Shown: positions 10,701 to 21,951 of the stretch, piece after piece
Position numbering within the stretch: the stretch's first letter is position 1
Layout of the letters: the number at the start of each line of letters is the position of its first letter
Source of the DNA: Rutidosis leptorrhynchoides
Taxonomy: Eukaryota; Streptophyta; Magnoliopsida; Asterales; Asteraceae
DNA: 64,000 bases
Assembly: GCF_046630445.1 (NCBI RefSeq)
Contig: NC_092339.1
Coordinates: 79,197,501 to 79,261,500 of the forward strand
Direction of reading: 5' to 3'
Notes under the pieces: generated by a model
Told to the model about the DNA's origin: nothing
What the model saw: the letters and a program-made list of their open reading frames with translations, nothing else
Database searches by the model: none
Translations under genes and position numbers: made by a program

Positions 10701-13095
10701 TTTGTGTCCATGTAATTAGTAGCTGATCTCTTTGCTTCTGTACAGCTTGTTCTACTGTTTAATGCTGATGATATCTGAAATAATAAAGTTTGACACTCAT
10801 AAAATTTCAGTTTAATTTGAACATTAATTATAAATCATTTCAAAGAATATTGTACTTATATATGTTTAAGATAACTTTAGGAAAGAATCAAAGTAAAGAT
10901 ATGAATGTAATGTATAAAGCTGAAGGTATCATTTGAGCAGGAAAGAAAAACATAAAGGCAACTTTTACTTGTTTAGGAGGAATTTATTTGTAAAAAAAAG
11001 TGGAAATTTTTGCAACAAAAAGATAAAAATAAAGTAATTAGTGTCTCTCATTTCTTAGAAAAGACCCATCTTTTATTTATTAATTAAGAATCTAGTCTAG
11101 ATTAGATATCATATTTGACAGGTGAAACATTAATTCCTTGTCAACTAGTAATTAACGAATTTTTGTGACTGTATGTATGTTTTAACTAAAAAAAAACCTT
11201 CCATTTTGTCAACATAAGCCTAATTTCTTGGAAAACATATACAATAGCTAGTTTTGGAAATGGCAAATAGCATAAAGTAACAAACTGTTTTTGTAGGCAA
11301 TATTAATTAGTGTTCATCCTAAATTTTTTTTTTTTTTTTTAAAGGAAAATTTTATATAAAATATGAACTAGCAAGAAGCTAGAAAATACAACGAAAGACG
11401 AAAGTAAATATTTATTTTTACTCAAAATCAGTTGCCTTGCTTTCTGGCTAGTTTGGAAGAAAACATGTAAATATTTATTTTTACTAAAAGAGAATTATAT
11501 AGCCTTACATGAAACTAAAGAAAAACATGCATATAAATCTATGTCATTTGCACTTCTGAAAACTTATAATTTGTGGTCACAAAACATAGATGAAAAAGTT
11601 AACCATAACTTCTTTAGTAAGACTAAAAATTTGGAGTAATCTACATTACTGGAAAAACAAAAACTTTTTGCTGTTTATTTATATATTGACACATCCTTAA
11701 AAAAAAGTCACTTTAATTAAAAGTTTTTTACTAAAATGACAAATATGATATATTTGATCACTAATTACCTCTTACACTATTTGATTAACCTACATGCTAA
11801 TTAAACAAATCATCAAAGCATGTAGGTTGTTTTTTTTAGGTTATAATGCCTAGGATCCCTTTCATATTTATATGCTTTATCTATAATGAAAATTTTTATT
11901 TTATAAAAATGAATGAGACAAATATATAATAATAAAATGAAAAGAAACTTACTTTACTATTGCAAATTACTGGTCTGTGATTTAGTTGATGCATCTGATC
12001 AAGCCCATATGACAAACAAGTGTCTTTGAAAAAGCTTCCAACTTGATGAGGATTAAATGAAGAATTATGGCTAAAATTGCCATTAAATCTTGGTGAACCA
12101 AACAGATCTAAAGCTGGTAAATTCATATCAAATGCGTTTGAAGAAACTGCAGCTGCTTGAGATTGATTCAAATTTGATATATTTATCGTAGGAAGAATCT
12201 GGCTAAAAATCCCTCTAGACGTTGTTCGACTAGAACAGTTTTGGTACTGTCTATTTGAACTATGATCATTTGAAAATTGATCCATAAACTGACCACCTTC
12301 GATTTGACACCCGTTCGAAAACGTTGTAAGCAACAAATCTTGATTGTTGTTGTATCCTTGAGAAGGGTTGTTTAAGTGCAAATCTTCAATACTGGAACTA
12401 GGGCTACTGCTTAATAAATCTGAAAACTTTGGATATGATTCTGAGCATGCGAATTCATCTTTGATACTTGCGAGACGTTGCAATTCGTGGGTCATGAAGC
12501 TTTCAATAGGATTGTGACTTGGCACAAAGTTTATGTTATTGTCTAGTTGTTTCTGCTTCAAATCTCTTGATTCGTCCGTATCGTTGTTTATAGTACTGTT
12601 CCTGCACAATTTAGTAAGAAGTAAGAGATAAAACAAAAAAAAAAAAAACGTACACACGGTTTATTTGAACTACTCTATTGTAGCATTACAAATATCATGA
12701 AATCAGATCAAAAGTTCAAAACCCTAATGAAGATTAATGATCAAGTTTGCAAGAATTAAAAAAGCTAGAAACTTTGATATATGCTTGTACAAGTAGAAAA
12801 AAAGCTTGAAACTTTGATGCTTGTACATGTAGAAAAAAGCTTGAAACTTTGATGCTTGTACATGTGTGGTTTCTTGGCACACAAATATGAATCTATCTAA
12901 CAAGCAATTAATTAAGGCTAGTATATCAGATAATTAGTCTAGAATGTAAACCTAAGTTTCCAATAATAGAAACCAATATAGAGTAACTTACAAGATAGGA
13001 TTTTGGGACCAAGAAAGTTCATAGCAAGAAGAGTCAAGCACAGGCTGATGATGATCTTGATGTTGTTGTTGTTGATGAAAATTTGCAGACTCCAT
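7780..13095 (-). CDS. bHLH transcription factor (bHLH112/123/68-type), 7 exons, 402 aa
   Basis: Nuclear DNA-binding factor, assembled by eye. Exons on the minus strand: 13095-12992, 12601-11953, 10774-10634, 10334-10269, 8851-8786, 8359-8300, 7902-7780. All introns are GT-AG and the exons sum to 403 codons with no internal stop. The first junction splits a codon after two bases; the rest fall between codons. Exons 4-6 encode the HLH: VRKEKLGDRIAALQQMVAPF, then TDTASVLMEAIGYIKFL, then TLSVPYM. The last exon gives DLRSRGLCLVPLS, the C-terminal signature of this subgroup. The basic region lacks the classical H-E-R E-box residues, as in other atypical members. The N-terminus has a QQQQHQDHH run, and exon 2 holds the conserved ESFMTHELQRLASIKDE segment. 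Length suits the family. The match is to the subgroup; the exact orthologue is not claimed. The gene looks intact. Confidence 0.9.
7965..8235 (-). mobile_element. tRNA-derived SINE in last intron of the bHLH gene
   Basis: About 270 bp closely related to the SINE at 22431-22731: shared AAGAGTCAYTGACGGGG, GAACGCGATGT and GGTAAGGCTC-like blocks. The minus strand carries a degenerate RNA polymerase III B box (GGTTCAACTCC, 8195-8185). It fills most of the 397-nt intron between exons 6 and 7 and has the same orientation as the gene. No clear target duplication is visible at this copy. Confidence 0.7.
9037..9409. mobile_element. Harbinger/Tourist-like MITE in bHLH intron 4
   Basis: A 373-bp segment with imperfect terminal inverted repeats (GACTATTCCTAACC at the left; GACTGAACATAACCC read inward from the right). 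It is flanked by the trinucleotide TAA at 9034-9036 and 9410-9412, the target size and sequence preferred by PIF/Harbinger elements. There is no coding. The inverted repeat is weak, so a chance match is possible. Confidence 0.5.
12757..12868. repeat. Three-copy tandem repeat in bHLH intron 1
   Basis: About 37-bp units of the form AAGCTTGAAACTTTGATGCTTGTACATGTAGAAAA occur three times between exons 1 and 2. The first unit is the most diverged. Confidence 0.8.
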
Positions 13096-13782
13096 ATGTA
13101 GTTTTTATGACTGAAAAATTATAATATATATTTCTGCTAGTGCTATTCTAATCACCTTTTGAATTATTATTTTTCTTTAATAAAACTTACACAAAAAAAA
13201 TGTAAAGAACAAAGGCATAAAAGGAGGATGGGATCTTGAAAATCCCAAGAAAAATTAAAATTTATTAAGCTTTGTGATCATAAACTAAAGTTTTTTTTTT
13301 TTTTACTAAAGAATCTCTATACCAAGTTCAAATTCAAAAATTGAGGTGACACCCATTATAAATAAAATACTATACTACACATACTTGTATGTGTTTCAAG
13401 TTATATTCTTTTTCATAGTATCTGCTGCACTCTTCACTCTTTTAAAGTCTCTTCTTAAAGTAACCTTGAAAAAAGCAAAGCAAGAAAAAAGAAATATACC
13501 CTTCAGCTTCAGAGACACCTCTCTTTTCACTGAATTTTTTTATTTATGTTGTTGCACCATCATCAACTTAAATATATAGAATATTTTAAACAAATAGTAC
13601 TGAATAATTAAAAATTTATACACATACACATACACATATTACATATATATAATATATTGATCTAATGGCATGGGGAATGATGGGTAATTAACCAGGTAGG
13701 GTGGGGTGGAACTAGATAAACAACTGCAATTACAGGAATATGATTATGGTTGCTAATTATTAATTAAACATAATTATAAATT
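13096..13782 (-). promoter_or_regulatory. bHLH upstream region, truncated by a LINE
   Basis: About 690 bp lie between the bHLH start codon and the LINE. It should hold the 5' UTR and proximal promoter. A TATTTATA element on the minus strand near 13356-13363 could be a TATA box but is one of several AT-rich candidates. No gene is seen. The 77-codon plus-strand frame at 13346 has no recognisable features. Confidence 0.4.
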
Positions 13783-15842
13783 CTTAATGGAGATTATGGG
13801 AATAATGGGTTTCGGTTCAAAATGGAAAAAGTGGATTCTTTCTTGTTTCAAATCGGCCTCGCTCTCGGTCCTTGTTAACGGGTCACCTACCAACGAATTT
13901 AGATTAGAGTGTGGTGTAAGGCAGGGGGACCCGCTTTCCCCCTTCCTTTTTATTTTGGCGGCGGAGGGTCTAAATGTTTTGACCAAAACCGCCGTGTTGA
14001 ATAATTTGTTCACGGGTGTTGAGATTGGAGCTGAAAAGATCCCCATTTCACATCTCCAATATGCGGACGACACAATTTTCTTTGGTGCGTGGTGCGAGAA
14101 TAATATCCAAAACCTTATGAAACTTCTCAAGTGTTTCGAGTTAACCTCCGGGTTGAAAGTAAACTTTCATAAGAGTAACTTACTCGGAGTCGGTGTTGAC
14201 AAGTCTGAGGTGGAGAGTGTTGCAAAAAAATGTGGTTGTAATGTTGGTTCACTCCCGTTTATCTACCTTGGTCTCCCGGTGGGTGGTAATATGAAAAAGG
14301 CGGAAAGTTGGAAACCGGTTATTAATAAATTTGAGAAAAGACTTTCGGATTGGAGGGCTAGATCGGTGTCATTTGGTGGACGTTTGACCCTTGTTAAATC
14401 GGTGTTAAATAGTCTCCCGTTGTACTACTTCTCGCTCTTTCGTGCCCCGCCATGTGTGTTAAAAAAACTCGAGTGTGTAAGACGTTCTTTCTTTTGGGGC
14501 GGGTCGGGAAATAAATGCAAACTATCTTGGGTCAAATGGGATGAAACACTTTTACCTTATCGTTTGGGCGGGCTTAATCTTGGGTCACTTAAAAGCAAGA
14601 ACATGGCGTTGATCGGCAAGTGGTGGTGGAGGTTTAATACCGAATCTACTTCCTTGTGGGTCAAGGTCATTTCTAGCATTTACGGCCACGGGGGTGGCCT
14701 CGGTCCTACTAATGTTTCTTGTGGTAATTCTTATAGTTCAACATGGAAAGAAATCATCAAAACAGGAAGCGATATTGAAGATTTAGGACTGAGCTTTAAA
14801 AACTCCTTTGTAAAAAAAATAGGAGATGGTGCGGCAACTTCGTTTTGGAATGACTTGTGGATCGGCGACACGGTGCTGAAAAATAAGTTCAAAAGACTAG
14901 CAAGGCTTGAGGAGAACCTACAAGTGACAGTTAAAGATCGGGTGAAACAAAACGGCTCCAAGTGCATTGGTAATTGGTCATGGACGAGGCAACCCACTGG
15001 TAGAGCTAATGGAGAGTTAACTGAATTAGCCAGACTGGTGGAATCAGCTTCTATTCAGCCCCACAAAGACGATGGGTGGATTTGGTCATTAAGCAGCAAC
15101 GGGTACTTCACGACAGGTTGTTTATCGGATCTCATTAACTTGAAAATATTACATGCGGGTCAGAATAATAGAGAGACTTTGAGGAACAATCTTGTCCCGA
15201 AAAAAATTGAAGTGTTTTCATGGAGAGCAAGGAAAAAGCGTATCCCGGTTTTGGTCGAGTTGGACAAGAGAGGGATTGATCTAAACTCAGTTCGTTGTCC
15301 GCTTTGTGACGACGATATTGAATCGGTCAATCACTCCCTCATCCTATGCAAGCAAGTGAGTGGAATTTGGCGTAAAGTCTTTGAATGGTGGGGACTCAAC
15401 GGGCTCCCGTCGGTGCAAATTGAGGAGTTACTAAGTAATACGAATCCAGGAAGCTCAGATATCGGCAAAAGCATTTGGCAAGCGGTTACATGGTCGTGTT
15501 GTTATTTGATTTGGAAAAACCGGAACCAAAAGGTGTTTTCAAATAAGTGTTGGAATATCCCGGTTGCCCTAAACGAGATTCAAGTAAAAAGTTTTGAGTG
15601 GATTGCGAAAAGATGTAAGAAAAAATCAATCGACTGGCATACTTGGCTACATAATCCGCATACTTTTCTTTCTTAAGTTTAGTTGTATCGCGTATGTAGA
15701 TCGAGTTGCTATCTTGGCATCTCTTCGTGTTTCCTTATTTTGTATGTAAGCATGTAGATCGAGCATGTACTGATGCCATTAGGCTACTGTATTCTTGTGT
15801 TGGTGATCAATAAAATCATATTTTGCTTTTCAAAAAAAAAAA
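13783..15842 (+). mobile_element. 5'-truncated LINE with poly(A)
   Basis: Begins inside the RT domain, contains an open frame to 15676, a 3' UTR with an AATAAA-like signal near 15809, and an A run at 15832-15842. The abrupt 5' end within coding and the poly(A) 3' end are the marks of target-primed insertion with incomplete reverse transcription. No target duplication could be found by eye. It lies divergent from the bHLH gene. Confidence 0.9.
13787..15676 (+). CDS. LINE reverse transcriptase ORF2, C-terminal 629 codons, open
   Basis: Partial RT with GVRQGDPLSPFLFILAAEGL (about residues 45-64), the catalytic YADD at about residue 92 (LQYADDTIFFG), then the thumb-like region (LSDWRARSVSFGGRLTLVKS). 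The WWWRF segment and the zf-RVT zinc motif follow (RCPLCDDDIESVNHSL, near residue 505), ending TWLHNPHTFLS. RT fingers and the endonuclease are absent. The frame is uninterrupted, so this is a young insertion, but with no N-terminus it cannot make a full enzyme. The first ATG falls within truncated coding and is not a genuine start. Confidence 0.9.
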   Translation: MEIMGIMGFGSKWKKWILSCFKSASLSVLVNGSPTNEFRLECGVRQGDPLSPFLFILAAEGLNVLTKTAVLNNLFTGVEIGAEKIPISHLQYADDTIFFGAWCENNIQNLMKLLKCFELTSGLKVNFHKSNLLGVGVDKSEVESVAKKCGCNVGSLPFIYLGLPVGGNMKKAESWKPVINKFEKRLSDWRARSVSFGGRLTLVKSVLNSLPLYYFSLFRAPPCVLKKLECVRRSFFWGGSGNKCKLSWVKWDETLLPYRLGGLNLGSLKSKNMALIGKWWWRFNTESTSLWVKVISSIYGHGGGLGPTNVSCGNSYSSTWKEIIKTGSDIEDLGLSFKNSFVKKIGDGAATSFWNDLWIGDTVLKNKFKRLARLEENLQVTVKDRVKQNGSKCIGNWSWTRQPTGRANGELTELARLVESASIQPHKDDGWIWSLSSNGYFTTGCLSDLINLKILHAGQNNRETLRNNLVPKKIEVFSWRARKKRIPVLVELDKRGIDLNSVRCPLCDDDIESVNHSLILCKQVSGIWRKVFEWWGLNGLPSVQIEELLSNTNPGSSDIGKSIWQAVTWSCCYLIWKNRNQKVFSNKCWNIPVALNEIQVKSFEWIAKRCKKKSIDWHTWLHNPHTFLS

Positions 15843-16410
15843 GTTAGCCAAAATCATGATTGTTCACCCCCATGCTCTCTCAACACTGCCACATGTGTGT
15901 AGGCCTATATATGTACATCTTGTATACATATAGATAGTGATATATATCACCCATCAACAAAAAGGTTCGTTCGATCGATCGATCGATCTCTTGGGTCAAC
16001 TATATTGTACAAGATGCTAAGTAGTTAGTTATATATCGATCCGAGGGTTGAAATTAAATCGCACTATTTCTAAATGCATATATGTTTGAAGCTTTCGCTA
16101 TACCCTATCTTGTATGGACCATTGATATGGATCGAAGTAAATCGTAGATTAGAACATTAATGGCTATAACGAGTTGATTAAAACATACTCTTGGTCAATG
16201 GATCCTTTGGTAGGGTATCGAATTGAAATAGGCATTCAATTCATTAGCAAGCTAGCTTCAATATCATGACAATATATGTTCTCTTTTGTGGTCCTTTCTT
16301 ACTTTCACATTGGAGTCATTTTCTATGTTTTTACACTTTAAGAGTGATAAAATAACTTTTAACAATTTAACTTTTAATATTAAATGAGTTGTGGTGAGTG
16401 AAACATGGTA
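15843..16410. other. Intergenic, no feature recognised
   Basis: No coding pattern, inverted repeat or known element seen apart from a short (GATC)n run near 15973-15990. Confidence 0.5.
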
Positions 16411-16560
16411 CTTATGCACACGGTTTTAAATGACGTACATTGCGTCCGTTGCAGTGCCCGTTTATGCACACGGTTCTAAACGACGTCCATTGTGTGCATT
16501 GCTACGCCCGTTTATGCACACGGTTCTAAACGACGTCCATTGTGTCTGCTGCGACACCGG
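16411..16560. repeat. Three exact-length 50-bp tandem repeats
   Basis: Units at 16411-16460, 16461-16510 and 16511-16560 each start with TTATGCACACGGTT and keep the core TAAAYGACGTNCATTG. Units differ by a few substitutions and no indels. GC content is much higher than the surroundings. Confidence 0.9.
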
Positions 16561-17280
16561 TTGCGACGTTTTGATGACTAGCATGTCTCGACCCCGTCCC
16601 GTCATCTAATAAGTCGGTCAAGGGTCAAATGCGGGAAAGGTCGGGTCAATGTCGGTCAAATGTCAAAATTCCGTTAAAATCGGTTAAAAGCCGGTTAAAT
16701 CGGTTTGACGTAGTTCAATGTTACTTTTTTGTAGTATATTAACGATAATAGCGATTACAGGTACAAAGTGGTCAACGAATATTTTTTGACTTTAAAATAC
16801 GTGTGTGTGTGTGTGTATACATATGTAAGTCAACGTCCGTCTTGACCTCCATCTCGACGTTTTACAGTCTCGACTGTCTGAACCCCGTTACACGTCTTTT
16901 TCAACCTTATAGTCACAATGAACAAATTTCTATTAATAGAGGTTCTTCTTAAAGAAATTTCATTATTTAAAATGAAATTTTTTTCTATTATTGACCTTTT
17001 ACCTTTCCGATATCTCACTTTGTTTAGATTGGATAATGTTGTTGATGAACAAAACGATCTGCGTACTTACTAATAAACTGGTGATCACTATGCATAACTT
17101 GTATGTTTAAACTTTAACTAGTTGTGTAGCCCTCGTTTCGCGCCGGGGGCTCCGTTTTGAATGCGAGTTAAAAAAAAAAAGTCTTGATCTATTTTGTAAA
17201 AAAGAATTTTTTTCGACATCTAACATTGAAAAGTTGTTCATTTTGTGAAAGTTGCTTCTTTTAGCGTTCGGGTTTTATTT
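16561..17280. other. Gene-free DNA with GTCAA/TTGAC-rich repeat text
   Basis: Repeated GGTCAA/CGGTTAAA words (16610-16720), a (GT)n tract at about 16801-16816, and a GC island CTCGTTTCGCGCCGGGGGC at about 17132-17150. That island marks the left side of the minisatellite repeat that follows. No gene is seen. Confidence 0.5.
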
Positions 17281-17284
17281 AAAA

Positions 17285-17910
17285 AAAAAAATTAGTAAAG
17301 TGGGGGTTCGATTTGTATTTTAATAAAAGTTAGGGGGTTAAGTTTGTGAAATTTGAAAAAAGTATACGTATAAAGTGGGAGTTCGATTTCTATTTTAATA
17401 AAAGTTAGGGAGTTAAGTTTGTGAAAATTGAATATTAGTAAAAAAAAACAGTTAGTAAAGTGGGGGTTCGATTTGTATTTTAATAAAAGTTAGGGGTTAA
17501 GTTTGTGAAATTTGGAGAAAAATGTACGTATAAAGTGGGGGTGCGATTTGTATTTTAATAAGAGTATAAAGTGGGGGTGCTATTTGTATTTTAATAAAAG
17601 TTGGGGGGTTAAGTTTGCGAAAAGTGAAAAAAGTAATAGTACTATTTATTTGGCCTTTGCCTTTTAGATATAGGAGTATAAAGTGGGGGTGCGATTTGTA
17701 TTTTAATAAAAGTTGGGAGTTAAGTTTGCGAAAAGTGAAAAAGGAATAGTACTATTCATTTGGCCTTTGCTTTTAGATATAGGTATATAAGATGCAGGAG
17801 TATTAAGTGGGGGTGCGATTTGTATTTTAATAAAAGTTGGGGGTTAAGTTTATGAAACGTGGGAAAAGAATATTACTATTCATTTGGCTATTGCGTTTTA
17901 GATATAGGTA
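17285..17910. repeat. Minisatellite array, about 70-120 bp units
   Basis: The phrase AAGTGGGGGTKCGATTTGTATTTTAATAAAAGT followed by TTAAGTTTGNGAAA recurs at about 17300, 17375, 17455, 17530, 17565, 17683 and 17805. The last units also carry a TTGGCCTTTGC...TTTTAGATATAGG spacer, so unit length grows towards the right. The array ends in an (AATAT)n tract at 17917-17970. Confidence 0.85.
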
Positions 17911-19622
17911 TATAATATATAATATAATATAATATAATATAATATAATATAATATATAATATAATATATAATTACACAAAAATATACATAGAGCGAGCGT
18001 TACAAAAGGGAATATGTTGACAAAAATGAAGGTATTAAAACAAAATGTTATTGGAAACACAATGTCATAATCAGACAAAGATGACATCATTGACACATAT
18101 GCATGACATCCTCCAATATTGCTTAATGCGTACATAATCATCCTATTCAATTATTTTCTCAAATCATTTGTTTCACTAGTAATTCAACACATTTTTTGCT
18201 AAGACTATCATTATTATTTCGGTCCGTTTCTACTTGATCACCTTTTTATTTTCTCCCAGTTCTAAAAATTTATCAGTTACTACAGAAAAAACTACTAAAA
18301 ATAATTAAACTCCATATATTACTTTTGTTTACTATTCTTGATTATTTTATTCTTAATAACTTTTAGTTAATATCGTATGAAATATAATGCTAAAAAGGAC
18401 AATTTATAGATCCACCAGGAGTATTTATTTTATTTGGGACAATTATTAAAGGACACAATCAGTGGCGATTCTAGAATCAAAACCCAATGAGGTCCCAAAA
18501 ATTTATTTGATAAATTTCTTGCACAAAATATTGAACGTGTCGGGTCAAATCGGGTCGGGTCGGGTCGGGTAGGGTTGCGCCCAAAACACAAACATAAAAT
18601 TGAATAATACTCGCAAAATATAAGGTTGTTCATATGCAGCGGCAATTAATGGCACATACAGTAACAATTTTAAAGTAGCAATGACCTATATAGTAGCAAT
18701 TTTAAAATATTATTTTAGGCAATTTCCTATACAGTAGCAATTTTAAATTGAAACTAGTTGAAGGACCCGTGAATACACTGGTTTGTTAATGCGAATTTGA
18801 GAAAAGACTAACTAAAAAATAATTGTAGAAAAATATAAACTATCATTCAAATTTTAAAACTAACTCAATAACATAATATAAAGTACAAACTAACTTAGTT
18901 GCCATGAACACTATCAAGTCTCATAACCTTGTTCACAATTCTTTTGTAACTGTACGTTCTTTGTAATTAAAGAGAGGTAACTTTAAGATAATTTGTCATA
19001 AGTGCGATATAATACGGGATATATTTTTTCTATATAAGGCACAAGAATTCTTAATACATAACACAGGTAGCAAAACTCAATTTTAAAGAACATAAAATCT
19101 TATATTTCTCATGTTAAAGATGTCAATGCATTTTGGAAGCATGCTAAATCGAGACATCACCAATTTATTATCTACCACCTGCACATAAGTTTTAGGCATT
19201 AGTAATGGACCAACATCACAAACATATATACTTCAAAAGTCACTGCAAACATTAGAAAGAAGTAGCCAGAAAAAATTTGTTCATACCCATACAACTTCTC
19301 AATGTCATCGGCTCAAAGTCAGAGACATGATGCTACCTTTCTAACATTATATATTCAATAACAATTTAAAGAAGATTGCTGCATCATAAACAAACATCTA
19401 TAGCTTTTAATCATATGCCTATGTAATTGATAGTGATAAAACTTTATAAACAAACATCTATAGCTTTTAATCATATGCCTATGTAATTGGTTCTATTTGC
19501 GCAAAACTTATTATGTTCAGAATCAAACTAAATTGAAATTCATTCATACATTTCATATACCAATCAACAAAACAAAAGACCATTTCATTACCTTTAGCTA
19601 GTACTCCGTAACTTTTACTCCG

Positions 19623-19718
19623 AATTTGATTCCCATTGACATCTAAAGTTGTTTTTCCAACAACCTTGATGGCTCCTTTCAATAAGACATGAGTGGAATC
19701 ACACTTCAACATGTAAGC
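19623..19718 (-). pseudogene. GAPDH-like exon fragment inside the hAT element
   Basis: The minus strand encodes AYMLKCDSTHVLLKGAIKVV followed by TLDVNGNQI. This lines up with the NAD-binding-domain segment of plant plastidic/cytosolic glyceraldehyde-3-phosphate dehydrogenase, where AYM-K-DSTH and KG-I-V---TL--NG-Q are conserved. Homology fades on both sides; TTTTTTAAG just before the segment looks like a splice acceptor, so a single exon with intron flanks was probably taken. Substitutions at conserved positions (cysteine for tyrosine, loss of the glycine after DSTH) argue against function. Recognised from memory of the family; no search was run. Confidence 0.6.
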
Positions 19719-20554
19719 CTTAAAAAAGACATTCATTTCATGGTTAATAAGATTAACATTTGACATTAGCAGTACGTGACTACACATAACTTTACGCATA
19801 TGATTTTTAATTAACTCTTCTATTCATAAAACCCCATGACCAGCGGTTCGCTCTAGGACAATATAAGAAATTATCTACAACTTATTAACAGATAAGTTTT
19901 CATACTAAATTAAAACATGGATACCTTATACATGCTGATCACCAAATTTCTCTCCATCATTTCATCGAACACCTGGCGTGCATCAAATAAATACGTTAAA
20001 AATCATATATTGAGAGCAGTAAATGTTGCTACTAACAGATGCAAAGATAATACCTTATTGTGCAGCTTAGTCTGGGGAGACTATCCAACACACTTTTCTA
20101 CTAATCTGCAAGTTACATACCCCGCACTAATATGAAAGCAAAGTTTGTCAATGATGATATACAGTTAACCTCATTAAATGAATGTAGAACAAAGACTATA
20201 ATTCAAATAAATCAATAAAATCAAATGAATCCATGGCTAGAAAATTTTCTTTATTTATTCGTAAAAAAATATTAAAGATTATATAAACGAAATTCACAAT
20301 CTTAATTTAAAAGACGAAGAGAGGAGACCTGGATAACTATTAGGAAGAATCAGCGGAATTAAGGGTAGTTATCATGATTTTGGATGTAGAAATTTATGAA
20401 TATGAAATATGAAATGAAGAATAAAAAAGGATGAACTTGAATTTGAAATACTCTTTCTCTATAGTATGTATTATTATATTCCCAAGACAACAGTAACCCT
20501 TCATATACATATTGATGGCGTGCACTTGACTAAAAAAGCTGCATCCCATATAGC

Positions 20555-20848
20555 GTGTGTTTGGACGAAAGTAGCTGGAGCTGGAGCTTATTTTTGAAGC
20601 AGATAGCTGGAGCTTATTATTTTTTATAAATGTTTGTTAAACTAGCTGGAGCTTATTTTTCAGTTCATAAGCTCTACTTTTTTTCATAAGCTACTACAAA
20701 TAGCTTATTTTTTCAGAGCTTTTGATTTTCATAAGCTCTACTTTTTTTGTCTACCAAACGAAGCTTATGACTTGGAGCTTATTAAAATCATAAGCTCAAG
20801 CTCCAATAAGCTTTCATAAGCTCCAATAAGCTACGCGCCAAACACACC
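20555..20848. mobile_element. Foldback MITE rich in AGCTTAT
   Basis: Ends GTGTGTTTGG and CCAAACACAC form a terminal inverted repeat. The interior is a ladder of AGCTTATT/AATAAGCT and AGCTGGAGC words in both orientations, so the whole 294 bp can fold. No coding. It is nested in the hAT element. The target duplication was not resolved. Confidence 0.65.
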
Positions 20849-21951
20849 CATAATCTGATTTGATTTTAATATTTTCTTTATATTTTATCTTATTTAATTA
20901 TTTTTTTAAAAACGTTTTTTTCAAGATTTTTTAATTTTGTTTAAATGTAATTAATATATTCTTAATGACATCATCACATTGCATAGATTTTTTTTAAGCT
21001 TGGTTAAAGCTTGTTTATGACATCATTTTCTTAGCCAAATATAAGAATAGAATAGATTTTATATATTATCAATATGAATCCATAACATTAACATTAGCTG
21101 TAAAATTGTAGTTTCTCCTTACTTTTTAAAAAGAATAAATTAGGTAGTTATGAGTGATGAGATTATGGATTCATATATACAATACCTATTACAAATATAT
21201 TTACCATTACCCATATATCTTACTTGCAACCATATAATGCATTCACCATGAGTATTCACAATAAAATATGTATATCTCAACATAATAATTACACGTAATT
21301 TGTCATAATATATGTTTGATAGTAAATTTAACAAATTTTATTAATTTTTAGACACATTACACATTCTGATGAAAGAATTGTAAATTATGTCATATTATAT
21401 TACGCTTTATTTTTATTATATATTTGAAAATATTGTAAGATTTCTTAAATATCTAATGGATATTCATTAACCCGCTTAACCTACTGGATATGGATATAGA
21501 TTGATGAACTAAATTTAAATGGATATGAATATGACTTCACGCCCTCACCTGATCCATATCCGATCCATTGACATTCCTATGATGAAGGATTGAAGATAGA
21601 ACTGTAAAAAATTGTGATGTAGAAGGAAGTAAAAAAGAATTAGAATTGGAATTGGACAAAGATTTATTTATTTTTATATCTAATATATACAATGGCTCAT
21701 ATTATAAAAATCATATCATAAGTGAGTTAGTTCAAACATTTTAGTAGTCCAAACTATTAAACTATAATCTCTAAAATTTTATGAAGTCCCATTATTATAT
21801 TTAGTGGTGTCCTATACGTAAAAAATAAAAATTTTGTGATAAATTTCGAAAAACTAGTGGTGTCACGGGACTCCACGGGCCTTCACCTAAAGTCGCCACT
21901 GGACACAATAAGTATTTATTATTTACTTTGGTTATCAAGAGAACTATAATA

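Larger units (their letters stand above)
18460..21901. mobile_element. hAT-type DNA transposon (3.44 kb, non-autonomous) with captured exon
   Basis: Terminal inverted repeat CAGTGGCGA at 18460, mirrored by TCGCCACTG ending at 21901, then TTCTAG/CTTTAG near-matches inside. It is flanked by a perfect 8-bp duplication GACACAAT (18452-18459 and 21902-21909), the size that defines hAT insertions. No transposase coding was found, so the copy must depend on another source. Inside are a GAPDH-like exon, a 59-bp tandem duplication (19384-19430 and 19443-19490), a (TCGGG)n stretch at 18538-18575 and a foldback MITE. Confidence 0.8.
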
